64,000 nucleotides of DNA. Origin: Aquilaria yunnanensis (taxonomy: Eukaryota > Streptophyta > Magnoliopsida > Malvales > Thymelaeaceae). Both the position numbers and the translations under genes were made by a program. The notes under the pieces were generated by a model, which was given only the letters and a program-made list of their open reading frames with translations, was not told the origin of the DNA and searched no databases. This document shows, one piece after another, positions 1 to 13,149 of this stretch (positions are counted from its first letter, which is position 1; every line of letters begins with the position of its first letter). The DNA is taken from the NCBI GenBank assembly GCA_039654915.1, contig CM077595.1, positions 48,205,501 through 48,269,500 of the forward strand. The letters are read 5' to 3'.

Positions 1-544
1 ATGAAGGAAAGTCTCCTATTCTTACCAAGGCCCCTCCCAGGTATTTATAGGAGAGTGGAGGGAGGGGGCTGTTTGACACAGCTTATTCAGATCATGACAC
101 ATGTTCTGTCAGATTCGATCCGTAACTTCAGAGGTAGAAGTCTTCAGCTGGCCGTAGGCCGTTCTGGCCAGAGGGTAGGGGTGTGTGAGAGGTGTCTCTG
201 TCAGAGGCTCCTTAACCATTTTTGTCATATCTCCTTAAGACCCCTTTGGGGTATGAGACCCCTTCGGGCGAAGATTTTCCCAAAGGGCTATTGGGGAAGG
301 CCCTTCAGCAGAGTGGGTCACTTTTGGGAGATATTTTCCTCTACTGAGGATGGTGGATCTACTTTTCTGAGGTTGGTAGGTTTGTAAATCTGAGAGCGGT
401 AAGGACCCCTTTTCCTGAAGGTAGTCATTTTCCCTTTTTGAGGGTGGTGTGAGTATGCTCCGAGGTCAGGGCTAAGTCCTTCCCAAGGTTGGTTTCAGGA
501 TAGCTAATCAAGGGATTGTAGGGTCCATAGCCCTTCGGCTATCA
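1..544 (-). repeat. 3' LTR of Tat-type element A (cut by window start)
   Basis: This is the inner part of an LTR that ends GGCTATCA at 544 and is followed by a polypurine tract. Its sequence matches the 5' LTR of the same element at 25384-28607. By eye there are about 19 differences in about 158 aligned bases (1-158 against the copy starting near 25567). The element reads on the minus strand, so this left copy is its 3' LTR. The outer end and left TSD lie outside the window. Confidence 0.88.
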
Positions 545-562
545 CATGCCCCCCTCGGGGAG
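545..562 (-). promoter_or_regulatory. Polypurine tract of element A
   Basis: A pyrimidine run on the plus strand (CATGCCCCCCTC) directly abuts the LTR end. On the element strand it is a G-rich polypurine tract just before the 3' LTR, the usual plus-strand primer. Elements B and D have the same arrangement. Confidence 0.75.
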
Positions 563-1053
563 CCAAAGAAGTATCTTCGGCATTAAGCCTTTGAGAGTGC
601 AACATGGAGATTTTTACTGGAGGTGACAGTCGTCCCTGTTAGCATAGCTAACCTCTATCCGAGGTCCCCTTCTTCGGAGTGGGCACCTCTTTGGTTCAAG
701 ATGCCTCTTTTGGCGAGGCAGTGTCTTCAGCGTTAGGTGGGACTCTTCAGCTTTTAGCCGAGCTTTTGATGTTCCCGAAGTTGTATCTTCGGGTGGGGAA
801 AATATTCCCCCCTTCCTAAGTTTTTTGTCTTCTATTGCCTGTTAATGAATCGTCACATCTTCTAACCAGGTAGTCACGTCACTTCAGGCTAGGCTTACAT
901 AGGTCTGCTAATGTCAGAAGGCGTGCCCTTATTTCTCGTGTTGGGTGACACTTGTCACTAGGTGACTGGCGAACGGTTGTGTCCGTTACATCGGTTACAT
1001 CCCTTCACCTGCGAAGGATTATTATGGCGACGCTTCACCTGCCTCATTCGGTC

Positions 1054-1061
1054 TATATGAA
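1054..1061 (+). promoter_or_regulatory. TATA-like box of the antisense gene in A
   Basis: TATATGAA lies about 250 bp upstream of the antisense gene start at 1303. Homologous boxes lie at 14529 in B and 38155 in D at similar distances. The rest of 545-1302 shows no gene; it corresponds to the 5' region of the antisense gene. Confidence 0.5.
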
Positions 1062-1302
1062 CCCCTTTTCCTTTAGAGTTTTCCACACTTCTTAATTTCC
1101 ATTCCTTTTGCTCTCTGATTTCCTCCCCTCCTTCATCTTTTCTTGGCGGTGGTGCTAGCGGCAGAGCGATTTTTGGTGAGTTGTGGTCATTTTTTAAGTC
1201 CTTGTCTTCATCCCGAACTGGGCGGGTTATCTTCCGAAGTTCTTTTTTGTTTCAATTCCTTTCCCTAGGCGTTTCCGAGGTCGGATTCTTCTGTTCCCGT
1301 AC

Positions 1303-4300
1303 ATGTCTTCTTACTATATAGAAGCTCATCCCGTTCCTAAGAGTTGGCTCCCACTTAACTCTCATCCGAGCTGTGCCACTTCAGAGAAAATGAAGAAGTG
1401 GTCGGCTAAATGTTTTCTCCCTTCCTATGCCGTCACCAGGCTTCCTAGTCCTGGTATGCCTAGCTATGCTCTTCATTCAATTGAGGTTACCGTCTTTAGG
1501 GCTCAGCTGAATGCGGGACTTCGGTATCCCTGTCACACCCCACACAGGCCCCAGCCTGTGCACTCTCAGTGCCACTCACCAATACTACCCAGGAAGTTAT
1601 TAAACACTTGTGTTCTTAAGTGTTATGAGTATTCTTTAATTTCGGCCAACTTTCCATTAGATAGTTTAAGTCTTATTTTCTTAAGCTTAAGGCCGAGGAA
1701 GTGCCCTAGGAGGCTTATGAGTTGTTATGTGTACTTACTTACAGCCTAAGGTAGAGTCCATAACATAAACTTGCAACACAAGGCAAGGATATATCATTAA
1801 CTTGCAACAGAAGGCAAGGCATACATCTATTTCTTTAAGTGTCTAGGATGTGTGCTCATCAAGTGTGCTACTCCAATGCATGTCAACCAAGAAGCCCATC
1901 ATATCAAGTTTTGGAAAAACATAAGTTTTCATGTTCATATGCATTCGGCCAAGTAAGGTTCACAAGAGGTTTGTTTCAAAAAAACCTTTCTATAAGCACA
2001 TAATCAAGGCATAACTTGGCTTTTCATCAACCATAACATGTACACAACAAAACCAAGTTCATCCGAGGCTAAAATATACATCAAAATAGCCTACATACAA
2101 GTACTAACTACTTGGGAACATACCAAGGTCACTCATTGTCCAAAACTAGCCCAAGTTATGCATTACAACCCAAGTTCACCTATAATACCCGAGAAACACC
2201 TTGAAAGTGCAATACAAGATCAAACATTGAAGTACAAGACCTATGACCAAGTTCATGGTCATGAAAGCAAACCACCACACTAGAGCCCAAGAACACACAC
2301 CCATCTCCCCTAGACTTGTTCCACAAACCTACACCAAGCCTCCAAAACTTAACACATAAGTTTCAGGCAAATACCATAAGACTTGCACATGTACTTAACT
2401 AGCCAAGTTCTCAGTTTTGGCGCATACCTTAGTAAAAAGTGTACAACTTAGTACACAGGCAATCAAGAACAATCACAATCACTCAAGCTCAATTCCTTTC
2501 CCTGAAACACAACCAATAAGGGCATGAGTTTTACAACTTAGTAAGGTTCTTTATAACTCTTGAAGAGTTTATTCAGTTAAGCTCGAGGGCTTAACCTCTA
2601 ACAAGCTAGCTTAACCTGCAAGGAAGACAAGAAAACACAAGAAAACACTTGCTAGCCGAAACATACATATATATAAACACTATCTACTCTGGTTAGCAAG
2701 CACAAACAATCAACTAATGCACAAAACTCACACACACACCACATTTTCAATCTCGGCCGAAACCACTAGCAAATACAATTCCATTTCTTGCACTTCAAGC
2801 ATTTCCATTCACTCTCCAATCCACTAGAGCTCCAAGTTCAATAGTAACTTGGCCTACTTACTAAGAACTTTAGTACTTGCCTTTAATTGACTAGCTAGCC
2901 AAACCATATGAACCCGAAAGTTCAACCATATGCCCATCTAGCAAACTAAGATCACATAGCATAATTTACTATCACTTAGATGCCATTAATCTACTTAAAC
3001 ATGGAATTATACTAAAATCAAGTAGAACCATGAACCTTACCCTAAAAATCACAAGCTTGAGCTCTCAGCCAACCTTGAATTCTTTAAATCCAAGCTTGAA
3101 AATTGAAGTACATGGTCGCCTAATGCCAAAATCCTCAATGCCAAGCTTGATTCTTCACTCCAAGCTTTAATCACCAACAATTTGGCAAAGACCTAGCACC
3201 ATAATTTCCAAGAACACCAAGAACACCTTCTTGACTTTCAAAATGAAGCTTTGACGGAAACTAGTTGATTTCGGCTTAAGTGGTAACATGCATACCCGAC
3301 ATGTGCCACATGTTCATAAAAATGGGCTTAATGCCCTTCATATCTCAAACTAAATTGCATGGCTTAATGAAACCTTCCATGCTTCTTAGTATCAAGATTA
3401 GCACCCGAAAGATCTTTGAAAGTGGCCCTTAATCTTTTTTTTTCATCATAAGCCACATAGTCACTTTTCATGTGCATTTTAGACCTGAAAGTTCTCAGTT
3501 GCGCACATGCACCACCACTCACATTTTCAATTGAGTTCCTCATGTTTTTATTGCATTTTCCTTACATTCTTGGCCTGGGCCAAACATTGAGGGATGGTCC
3601 TGACATCCTCCCCCCCCCTCCGAAGACGGTTTGTGACTTTTGCCAATTTCATGGCATAGCCATCAACCAAGTTCCCCCAAACTCCTACTCCTATTTTAAT
3701 GCTTTTCTTTGCATGTGTGGGGTTTTCGGCATAGAGCCCCACTTCATTTTTTTCATGCAATACTACAAACTCCGCCCCGTTCTGAAGGGCAAGTTCTACT
3801 TCTTTCTCCATCGGGGATCTAGGAGCAAGAAATATACGTTCACCTTCGGAACAAAGGATAGTTGGCAAGGGTGGCGGAAGAAGTTCTTTTTTCTGAAGGT
3901 GGATGAGCAGTGGAAGGACATGCTGACCAAATGAGCTTCGGGGACTCTTGATATCGATGTAGTAGTCCCGAGGAAGCTCTTAACCTTAGAGCTAGAGTCC
4001 CAGTTTGAAGAGTTTGACAGCCATATGCGGTCTGCCGCGGATTGGGATCCCTAGGTCCCTCAGCGTTCTCTATACCCTTTCCTCATCAGATAGAGTTTCA
4101 TGACCGAAGAGGTCCTTCGGGAGCTTGGGGTAGTTAAGGAACACGTTATCGGCGAAGGTATGTCGAAGCCCTTGGTTGATGGGAATAATGCATGGTTGGT
4201 GAAGCTCCTTCGAGGAGAACTTACGTATTCGGAACTAAAAGAGAGTAAGCTCCTTTGCAATTTTGTTACTTATGCCTTTCTGTACTTACACTAATGTTCT

Positions 4301-5840
4301 CCTTTTTGCATAGATGGGTGATAAATTTGTTGCTTTCTACAAGAGTCTCTTCCTTGGTCAAGCCAAGAAGGGAGGGCAGTAGAAGAAGAAAGCACCGAAG
4401 AGGAAGAAGGCACCAGCCGGACCATCTTCGGGGTCCAGGTCGAAGAAGACCAAAGAGGACTCCCTTCCACATCCGCCCAAAGGTGAAGTGGAAGTGCTTG
4501 ACCAAACTTCTATTCGGGCCAACCTATCCTCGGAACCTGCCATCTGCTCAACCCCTTTTAGTCCCAATGTAGCTGTTGAGATGTTGGGGACTTCAGTCTT
4601 GGAGCTTTTGGTCGAAGAACTAGAGGAACGCCGAAAGAAGAAGAGTAAAAGGGTCCCCACCGAAGTCCTTGATGTCAATGATACTGACACCGATAATGTT
4701 GAATTGCCCTCAGGTTTGTCGCTTAGTCATTCATTTATGAGTTTTGGCATTTTTGGTATTTTAGACCTTGTAGATGAATGGCTAAGGGATAATGTTTTAA
4801 TGGAACTGCAACGTGACTTTGTAGAAGAGCAAGCATTGGCTCAGTGGGTGGCGGAGCATGCTCAGAAGAGGGCCTTTCGGGATGTGAAAATCTCAGGGGA
4901 CAAGGTTCCAAAGGAGCCCTTTTGGACTTTCACGGAGGACATGGACTTGTTCTCTAAGGATAGCTAGAAGATGGCTCCTCATATGGAAAAGAACATTATG
5001 ACTAATGCCACATTCTAATCCCTAATGGAAGAGTGTCCGAATGAGAAGGTCCTCACTGCGAGGATGAGCGAACATGCTACCTAGGTAAACCTTAAACCCT
5101 TTAGGACTTAGAATTTTTCTAAGCTTTTCCTCATTTTTGACCCTTATTTGGAGTCTTTCTTTTTGCAGCTTTTAGCATACAGTGGATTTTTTCGAGCTTG
5201 GGCAGTGAAACAATCTTCAGTTCAAACTTAGTCAGAGGAGAACATGGCGAAAGCTAAGGAATTTTTTGCTAGCTTAGTCGTCAAGTACGGCGAGCTTAAT
5301 AAAATTGTCAAGCAAGACTTGGCTAGCCTTCGGGAAGAAGTGCTGAAGAGCCAGAATGAATTCTTTGTGGACTTCTCTTCCAAGGTGGGGGATCACGGTG
5401 TGAGGGTGGTAGTGCTGACTTCCTCCAATGAAGCCTTCCAAAAGCAGAAGGAGGAAGCCATCGCCGATCTTACGAAGACGCTGGGGCTCAAGGCCGAACT
5501 CCTGGCCGAGGTCGATCGGCTGAAGAAGGAGAAGAAAAAGAAGAAAAAGAAGTTACAGAATGAGGTAGAGGTCCTGAAGAAGGAGCTGGAGGACTTGAAG
5601 GCAGAGAAGGCTAAGCTTAACGAAGCGGCTAAGTCTTCTTGTCAAGATGGTGTCTGCCTTGCTCGCCACCAAGTCCTGTCCAAGTTTTTCGGTCTTGAGC
5701 TTTCCCTTCTCCGGGCGCTGGACATCCCTAAAGGACCATCTTCGGAATGGTCGAGGGTAGAGTTCCTCAACCTTCCCATCCCTCCTCCTCCGGCGACCGA
5801 GGTTAGTGTGGACGAAGGTGATGAGGCTGAGGATGAATAG
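1303..5840 (+). pseudogene. Antisense gene of element A, Transposase_28-type, four exons, broken
   Basis: This plus-strand gene lies opposite to gag-pol. Exon 1 (1303-1530, then 3606-4244) is split by a solo LTR and codes the Transposase_28-like region, with motifs FCQFHGIA, FNAFLCMCGVFG and KDSWQGW. Introns are inferred from GT-AG edges and alignment with B: 4245-4311 (acceptor mutated to AT), 4714-4824 and 5085-5168. Exon 3 (4825-5084) is 260 nt. Exon 4 (5169-5840) codes a Lys/Glu-rich coiled coil, a conserved CLARHQVL motif and an acidic tail. In-frame stops include TGA 3932, TAG 4052, TAG 4380, TAA 5016 and a TAG early in exon 4. The stops at 4052 and 5016 also occur in F. The family's biochemical function is unknown to me. 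Confidence 0.82.
1531..3605 (-). mobile_element. Solo LTR, Del/Tekay-like, inserted in A's antisense gene
   Basis: The insert starts TGTCACACCCC and ends GGTCCTGACA, so the ends are inverted TGTCA/TGACA. It splits exon 1 between the codons for GLRYP and the CDFCQFHG region. The flanks are near-repeats (ATCCC on the left, TCCTC on the right), a decayed TSD of uncertain register. The same family, in opposite orientation, lies at 33393-35371. That copy ends GGGGTGTG and has the CTTACTGAGTT-type motif I associate with Del/Tekay chromovirus LTRs. No internal coding region is present. Small reading frames inside it look like chance. Confidence 0.8.
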
Positions 5841-6533
5841 ACCGAGGATGCTGGAGTCCCTAAAGATGGGCAAGACAAGCAATAGGCTCCTTCTTCTTCG
5901 CCTTCTCTCTTTTTTTTTTTTTGTAATCCACTCCTTGTACTTTTGTAGTGAAATTTTATTGAAACTTTCTTGCTTTAAATTTTGGCTAAGTCCATGAATG
6001 GTATGACTTCGGGCAAGTTTCAACATTCGGCGTTTAACCATCTTCGGCGATGAGTCATGTTATCGTTTAAGGACTTACAACTTTAGTCTCTTTTGAAGGT
6101 TTCATAACCATCTGCGGTCGAGCTTCTTTGTAAGACTTGCCTTCCAAAAATGGTTAAGTATTTTTGGGCCCAACCGTGTTCGGTCAACCACCTTTGGTAA
6201 AAATTGGACCATTTCACCATGCATCTTTGGAAACGACCACATTCGGCTTCCCTTCCTTTGGCATCAACCTTGTTCGGTCACTTAGCTTTGGTTAAAAATT
6301 GCACAATTTCACTCATACATATTTGGAAACAACCACATTCGGTTTTCGTCCCTCGGCAATGACCATGTTTGGAAATAAACCATGTTTGTATTGCCTCCTT
6401 CGGCACAAACCATGTTCGGTTGACTACCTTTATCAAAAATTGTACAATCTTTCTTATGCACCTTTAGTAGCAACCACATTCGGCTTGCTAACTTCGGCGT
6501 CTTTTTGCACACATTTCTCTCTTGAAAATTTTT
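5841..6533. repeat. Diverged repeats between convergent gene ends of A
   Basis: This is the spacer between the antisense gene stop (5840) and the pol stop (6534). From about 6110 to 6520 it holds degenerate units with ACCACATTCGGCTT, CCATGTTCGGT and CTTTGGTAAAAATTG. No gene is supported. The equivalent spacers of B, D and F also hold repeats. Confidence 0.6.
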
Positions 6534-9240
6534 CTAAGTGTAGAATTTTTTCAAAGAGTCTGAATGCCGTGTATTTTTCAATTCTCCACCTTCGGTATCA
6601 CCGAGCTTGTAGACTCCTAGTTGAACTTCCTCCAGGACTAAATAAGGTCCATCCCAATTTCCCTACAGTACTCCATGACGTGGTCTTCAGGCTTTGACTT
6701 CAGCCTTTTCGGAGAACGAGGTCCCCTTTCTTGATTCCTTTACGCTTGACATGCAAGTTTGAAACAACGGTTACTCTTTGCTAAAAAGCTTTTCTTCTGA
6801 GCTTGGCCATCTCTCTATGCTCGTCAATCAGATCCAACCTGGTTCATAAACTGAGGTTGTTCCCTTCTTCATCGAACACCTATATTCTCATCGATTGTTG
6901 TACAACCTTGATAGGGATAATGGCCTCTATGCCAAAGACGAGTGAGAAGGGTGTCTCACCCGTGGCCTTTCTGGGAGTTGTTCGATAACTCCACAGCACA
7001 CTCGGAAGTTCTCCTGGCCATTTTCCCTTTACATCCTTCAACTTCTTTGTCAGACCATCTTTTATCATTCTATTAGACATTTCAACTTGTCCATTGCTCT
7101 AAGGATAGGCAATCGGGGTGAAGTGCAACTTTATCCCGAGGTTGGTTGCGAATTCCTGAAATCCTTTATTGGTGACCTGGGAACCATTATCAGCTACTAT
7201 CACCCTCAGTACACTAAATCTACATATGATGTTCTTCCTGACAAATCTTTGTATGTCCTTCACCGATATTGCTGCTAAAGGCTCTGCCTCAATCCACTTG
7301 GTGAAATAGTCTACTACGACTACGTAGAACTTCACTCCTCTTGCAGCTGTCGGGAGAGGCCTAATGAGGTTGATACCCCAAATAGCAAAGGGGCAAGGAT
7401 AGTTGGCTGAAGTTATGACTTTCGAGGGTAGTCTCTGGATGGGAGCGTGTCTCTGGCACTTATCGCATTTCTGGACAAACTGCATCGCATCCTTCCTCAA
7501 GGTAGGCTAGAAATATCCTTGGTAGAGTAGTACCCCTGCAAAGGCATGAGTCCCGATGTGAGTGTTGGGTTTCGAGAGCCAAACAAGCACAGCAAAATTT
7601 AACCGAAACCCTCCAGGATCCAGGTGAAACGAGGTAAACCAAGTGTTCAAAAATTTTCATTCCTAATTTTTGGTTGAGATCTCTCACCCAATTGTAGAGT
7701 CGAATCACAAAACCCGAATAGTTGATGTGTTCAAGCTCTCTATGGTATCCACACGAGCCTCTCGGGATCACCATGCTTCCACCACGTCTTGGCAGATGCG
7801 TTTATCTCGCTTTCACAGTGCTAGCTTGCGTCCTCCAAGGAATTACATGAGAAGAGTGCGGCTGTCCTTTTGGGAGTCTAGGGCAAGAAGCTACGAATTT
7901 CTCACTAAAAGTTGCATTTATAGTGAGACTCAACTTCCAGGCCTAATAGGTTTAATAGGTTTCAAAGCCATAATCCAATTAGGCTTTAATTTCGGGCTTA
8001 ATAATGGCTCAACTATTGGCCTATTATTAATACGAAATTATTGTGAAACCATAACCCAAATAATTAGCTCATGCACTGTAATGATCCAAATGGCTCTATG
8101 TGTGTGACCCAATAGGCTCTTACCATGTTGATAATGATCATAAATCACATTTATGATCATAAGCAATGAACGGTGTCTAGCAACACATCATTGCTACCCA
8201 AGTGACAAGATTGTCGGTGATTTGACTAAACCTTTATGATCATTACCAATATATGCCATTGTCCCTTTGTCCAAGATATCAAGACTAAGCACGAGACATG
8301 GAATATGTCACTCTCATATAGTCCAATCTTTGGTTTCTTGATTACCGAGTAGACCCACTTAAACTAATGACCTTGATACCGTATATCAACTCATCCGAGC
8401 ATGGGCATGCATTTTCTAAGTCTTACTCTATCAAGGGGCCCGAAGATATCACTCCTGTTACATAGGAGGGACAAATCCCATCTTGATCATACAAATCCCT
8501 CCCCATGATATGTGACATACCCAATGACCTCCTTCAAGTTCACTCAGTTACGAGCAACAAAGGGAAGTATCAAAGTATGTGACTCACATGTAGGGAACCT
8601 TGATGATCTTAGGTCGAGGGACTACATATACCATGATCACTATGATAATCACTTATGACACTCATATAACGATCCATGTAGTGTTCTCATGGTGGGTCGG
8701 TCCAGTACACAAGTTCTCCAACTTGTACCCATATGTAGACTACATATCTCATATTAGTCTCTATATATGCTAGTCATTATGTATTATTACAACCCGCTCT
8801 ACAATAATACTAGACTAGGGATGTTTGAGAATATCATTATTCTAGGGTTACAATTATGTTTATTACGTTGCGTAGAAACAAAACAACAAACATATTTGCT
8901 GGATTAATGCCTTAATAAAATATCATGACTCAATGTGCAAAAATACAATCATCTCATGATTGGATTTTTGGGCACAACACTAACGGTGAGAATTGCAGGC
9001 CCCCTCAAGAACTTCTTTGAGGACCATCTCAACATCCTCTTTGCTGCCGCACCTTTGTAACGGACTCACGTACCCTTGTCGGTACAACTCCTCTCATATC
9101 AGGAAGTATCTTCCTGAGCGTTTTCGCACTATAGCAGCTTCAAGAGGATCTTTGGGAAGTTTCGAAGTTGTGAGGTATCTCTTGATAGGATCCTTCCACC
9201 CTTTGTCCGAGGTTGTTATGCATGTTACTGCTATGCTTGG
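6534..9240 (-). pseudogene. Integrase region of A gag-pol
   Basis: The C-terminal end codes KFYT then a stop at 6534. The integrase core reads on the minus strand. It has a zinc-finger CDKCQRHAP motif, a first Asp in VVVDYFTKWIEAEPL and a second in VIVADNGSQ. A TAG at 7099-7101 falls just before the catalytic Glu motif (SNGQVEMSN). F has the same stop. The region is split by the copia solo LTR at 7563-8985. The N-terminal linker resumes at 8986. The enzyme would insert cDNA into host DNA, but this copy is dead. Confidence 0.85.
7563..8985 (-). mobile_element. Copia solo LTR inserted in A integrase
   Basis: The LTR begins TGTTGGGTTTCG and ends ACAACACTAACG, where the family end is CTAACA. It is flanked by a perfect 5-bp TSD, GTGAG at 7558-7562 and 8986-8990. 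It matches the LTRs of copia element E along its length. A solo LTR is what unequal or intra-element recombination leaves behind. Reading frames inside (for example 7670-8107) are shared LTR sequence, not genes. Confidence 0.92.
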
Positions 9241-9660
9241 CTAATACAACACTTTGGTGGACTCCTTTGATTTAGCTAGAGTATCTGGTTCCATATTATC
9301 TCATTGCGGTATGTTTTCTATATGTACCGTGTTGAACTCCTGGATGAGCTTTTTCACGAGATCATGGTACTTTGCCAAGTTTGGGTTTTTTGCCCCGTAG
9401 TTCCCCACCATCTGTCGGACCACTAGTTGAGAATCACTGTGGGCCTTTAGATTTCTCACACCTACTCTTTTTGCCAGCCGTAAGCCTACTATAAGGGCTT
9501 CATATTCGGCGACATTGCTGGTGACATTGAATCTGAATTTGATGGCCTTTATAGCTTCCATACCTTCGGGTCCGTAGAGAATTACTCCGGCTCCCAAGTG
9601 TTCGGATCCTGGGCACCATCAATGAATAACGTCCACTCAGGCTTGTCATTCCCGAGGTCC
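9241..9660 (-). pseudogene. Archaeal-type RNase H (aRNH) domain of A
   Basis: A second RNase H follows the RT-RNase H module. Minus-strand motifs are FIDGAQ (first Asp), NVAEYEALIVGL (Glu) and HSDSQLVV (second Asp), the RVT_3-like RNase HI pattern. Plant Tat-lineage elements are known to carry this extra domain. It is split by a frameshift near 9590. Confidence 0.85.
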
Positions 9661-11170
9661 ACTGGACTACCTTCAATTTTAGGTATCTCAGCGTTGAAGT
9701 CTGCTAGTGCTTGGGCTTTTATTGCCTTTCTTGGCTCGTAGATGATGTCGTATTCACCGAGTTCGATGCACCACTTTGATAATCTTCTTGAATGGTCTAC
9801 CTTCTTCATGAAATCTCGAAGAGGTAGGTTACTTTGAACAATGATAGGGTGCCCTTGGAAGTAAGGTCGTAGCCTTCTACTTGCCAGTGCTAAGGCATAA
9901 ATGGCCTTATGTAGAAGAGGGTATCTAATTTCAGCACCATGTAGGGACTTACTCACATAGTATACTGGCCATTGCTTTCCTCCCTCTTCCTTTACAAGCA
10001 CTGAACTCACTGCCTTTTTAGTGATGGCGAGGTAGAGGATGAGGGATTCTTCTTCCCACGGCTGCCAAAGTGTCGGCAGGCGGGTTAGGTAGCTTTTGAG
10101 CTCCTCGCAAGCCTTCCAGCAATCTTCGTTCCAAAGGTGCTCCTCAGGACCGAAGTTACCTTCATTTTTTGCTGTTTTGGTAAGCACATTAAAGAATGGT
10201 CGGCACCGGTTCCCGTATCTGGAGATGAATATGCTAAGGGTTGTGATTATACCTGTTAAGCCTTTGCACATCCTTGGTCATTGTGGGAGTTCAGAATCCT
10301 AGCAAGGCCTTAACCTTTTCTGGGTTGGCATCGATACCTTTCTCGGATAACATAAACCCGAGGAATTTGCCAGCTGTCACCCCGAACGCACATTTCTCGG
10401 GGTTAAGACAGATCCCGAATTTTCGAAGTTAGTTGAATGTTTCCTCCAAGTCTACGATATGACTGCCAGGCTGTTTGCTTTTGACTATCATATCATCTAC
10501 ATATACTTTCATATTTCTCCCAATTTGGAAGTTGAATACCTTGTTCATCAGCCTTTAGTATGTTGCTCCCGCATTTTTAAGGCAGAAGGGCATTCTCACG
10601 TAGTAGTAGGTACCGACTTCAGTTATAAAGGTAGTTTTTTCCTCATCTTCGGGATTCATCCGAATTTGGTGATATCCACTGAAAGCGTCGAGGAAGCTAA
10701 GCAGACTGTATTCGGCAGTAGAGTCTACCAATTGGTCTATTGGTGGCAGAGGGTAGGAGTCCTTCGGGCAGGCGTCATTTATGTCTCGGAAGTCGATACA
10801 CATCCGGAGCTTATCACTCCCTTCCTTAGAGGCAACAACAACGTTGTTGAGCCATTTAGGGTACTTGACCTCCCTTATTATGCCCGCCTCCGTTAATCGT
10901 TGGACTTTGGTTTTAACAAAGTTGTTCTTATGTGATGAGAGGCTACATTTTTTTTTCCGAATAGGCTTCACCTCCGGACACACTTTAAGGCTATGTTGGA
11001 TTATACCAAGGTCCACCCTAGGCATATCACTCAGAGAGTAGGCAAACATATCTTTGTTCATTAATAGAAGGGATACAAGCTTTTCCTTGTCACCTTCGGC
11101 TAGTTTTTTCCCCACTCGAGTACTTTGGCCCGAGACAAGCTTTACATCATCTGCTTGTATTTTTTCAAAG
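9661..11170 (-). pseudogene. Reverse transcriptase and retroviral-type RNase H of A
   Basis: RT motifs read on the minus strand: RMCIDFRDINDACPKD, LSFLDAFSGYHQI, then a stop at 10555 and YVDDMIVKSK near 10490. The following RNase H-like segment (about 9700-10150) has ILYLAITKKAVSSVLV, where active retroviral RNase H normally has an Asp. A TGA at 10291-10293 is shared with F. Frameshifts join the pieces. The product would copy element RNA into cDNA. Confidence 0.87.
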
Positions 11171-11871
11171 TCACTTTTCTCTCCTCCTATTGCCTCTTCG
11201 CCGAGTATGCTCTTTTCTCCTGAAGTCTGTGCATGAACTTTCATTGGGCTTTGTCTTGCATTCACGAAGACTTTCCTTACTTTGGCTTGATCTATGAATA
11301 TCTTTGCATCCCCTTCCTTCGTGCTGAAGGTGACTGTTAGGTACTTCATATTTGGGCAAATGTGGAGATTTCCTTGTGTCTGCCTTCCGAAGATGGCATT
11401 GTATGAAGAAGAGACATCTATGATGATCAACCTTTGTCATTATGGAGCCAAAAAGCTTTTTCTTGCTCTGAACCGAAGTTCCTCTGAGCATCACAGGTAG
11501 ATTGATCCACCCGAGCATAGGGAGTTTGGACGGACCTACTCCAAAGGTAGGGGAGGTAACAGGCTTGAGATCACCTTTTGAGATGCCCAAGTTCAGCAAT
11601 AAGTGGGAGAATAAAACGTTGGCATTGGAGCCATCATCGATGAGCACTCTCTTGACATCCCAGCTCCCTATCATTGCCATGATTAGAAAGGGGTCATCAT
11701 GAGGGAACTTCATGGTAGACCCATATTTCTAAACAAGCTTGTTCGATGGGTTTCCGAACTCCATCATCGAGATTTCTTGTAGTTTCCTTTTCCTCTTGGC
11801 CAAGGGTATCCTAATAGTGATTGTTTGGATCACTCCCGTCGGAGGTGGTGGATGCTTTTTGGGCTTAGGTT
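11171..11871 (-). pseudogene. Aspartic protease and protease-RT linker of A
   Basis: The protease motif VLIDDGSNANVLF reads on the minus strand near 11630-11670, inside the segment 11171-11713. The linker FGVGPSKLPMLGW follows and then breaks by frameshift. The enzyme would mature the polyprotein. The DDGS form is the same in B. Confidence 0.75.
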
Positions 11872-13149
11872 TCAACATCGGTCGAAATCGTAGTGCTTAT
11901 CTTCTCCTTTCCTTTCTTCTTCCCTTCTACCTTTGGGTGACGGCATACGCAGGTAGCGCCGGAGTTGCCCCTGCTTGATTAAAGATTCAATGTACTTTCT
12001 CAGCTGGAAGCAATCCTCGGTATCGTGCTCGTGGTCCCAGTGGAACTGACAGAACTTCTTCATGTTCTTTTTGTTTTCTAAGGTCATGGCCTTCAGACGC
12101 TGGATAGTGGTTCCTTGTCTTTCCATGGCCATGAGTATGTTTGTCCTTATAGTGTTCAAAAGCGTGAAAGACATTGGTTTCTTCCCCCTTTATTTTCGAG
12201 GTCTGCCCCCGCCCTTGGTTAGGTATCGAGGTTGGTGACTCTGATCCTCGGAATGATTGTGAGTTCGGCCTTCCCATCCTCAGTTCTTCGGCCATCATAT
12301 GCTGTTCTGCCCTTCAGTAGAATTCTCTGAGGGTGTCAGGGGGATCCTTGGAGAACTCATTGAAGAGTTGTGAATCTCTCTGAAGTCCCTTGACATGGCG
12401 AAGATGCGGATTTTGGGGCAGAAATCGGGGACACTCAGACCCTCATTCTTTTGGGCTATGTCAAACATTTGGATGGGCATCTTCACCATCGATCTACTTC
12501 CGATGAACTGCTGGGTGAATGCGGGGGATAACTCCTGGAAACCCATTATGGTTCCGGGAGCCAGGGAGTTATACCACATAGTTGCCGGCCTTGAAAGGGT
12601 GACTTCAAAGACTTGCAGAGGGTGGCGTCATCAGCACCGTGCAACACCATGCTGCGCCTATATTTCATTAGGTGAGCTTGGGGGTCACTACGCCCATCAT
12701 ATGTTTCCAAATGTGGTACTTGGAAGTCACTTGGAATAGGTGCTTCTACTATTGCATGAATGAAGGGTGACTCTTCTCCAGTGAAAGTCTCCGACAACTT
12801 TGACCAAATAGGTTTCTGAGAAATCTATTTTTCCACCTTCTCCAACCTCTCTAGGATCCTCTCCATGAGGGTGGTAGTACTGTTTTCTCCCCGTTGCCTG
12901 GTAGTCACCGGCAACGGAGAGCAACGTCTTCATTTTGCAGAGTAACTTTGTCGGCAGGGGATTGGGACTTCCCGTACGAGGATGGACTCCGCTGGCCAGA
13001 AGTCCTGGCCTTTTTTTTACACCATTTCTCCAGCACGACATCCTTTGGAGGGTACGTTCTCTATTGATGACTCATCGTGAGAACCCCTACTTCTGGAACA
13101 CCGGCGAGGTAACCTTGGGGTTCTTTATTTCCGGGCGCTAGGAGAAAGT
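11872..13149 (-). pseudogene. Gag of element A (main part)
   Basis: Capsid-type gag motifs read on the minus strand: MWYNSLAPGTI, AFTQQFIGSR and SVPDFCP. Downstream is a zinc-knuckle-like stretch, FCQFHWDHEHDTEDCFQL. Several frameshifts and stops are present. Element B is inserted at 13150, so the leader and extreme N-terminal part continue at 25116. Confidence 0.82.

Noticed and set aside
3548..3868. Minus-strand frame opposite exon 1 of the antisense gene
   Set aside because: It is the mirror of the Transposase_28-like coding strand; the plus strand carries the conserved motifs.
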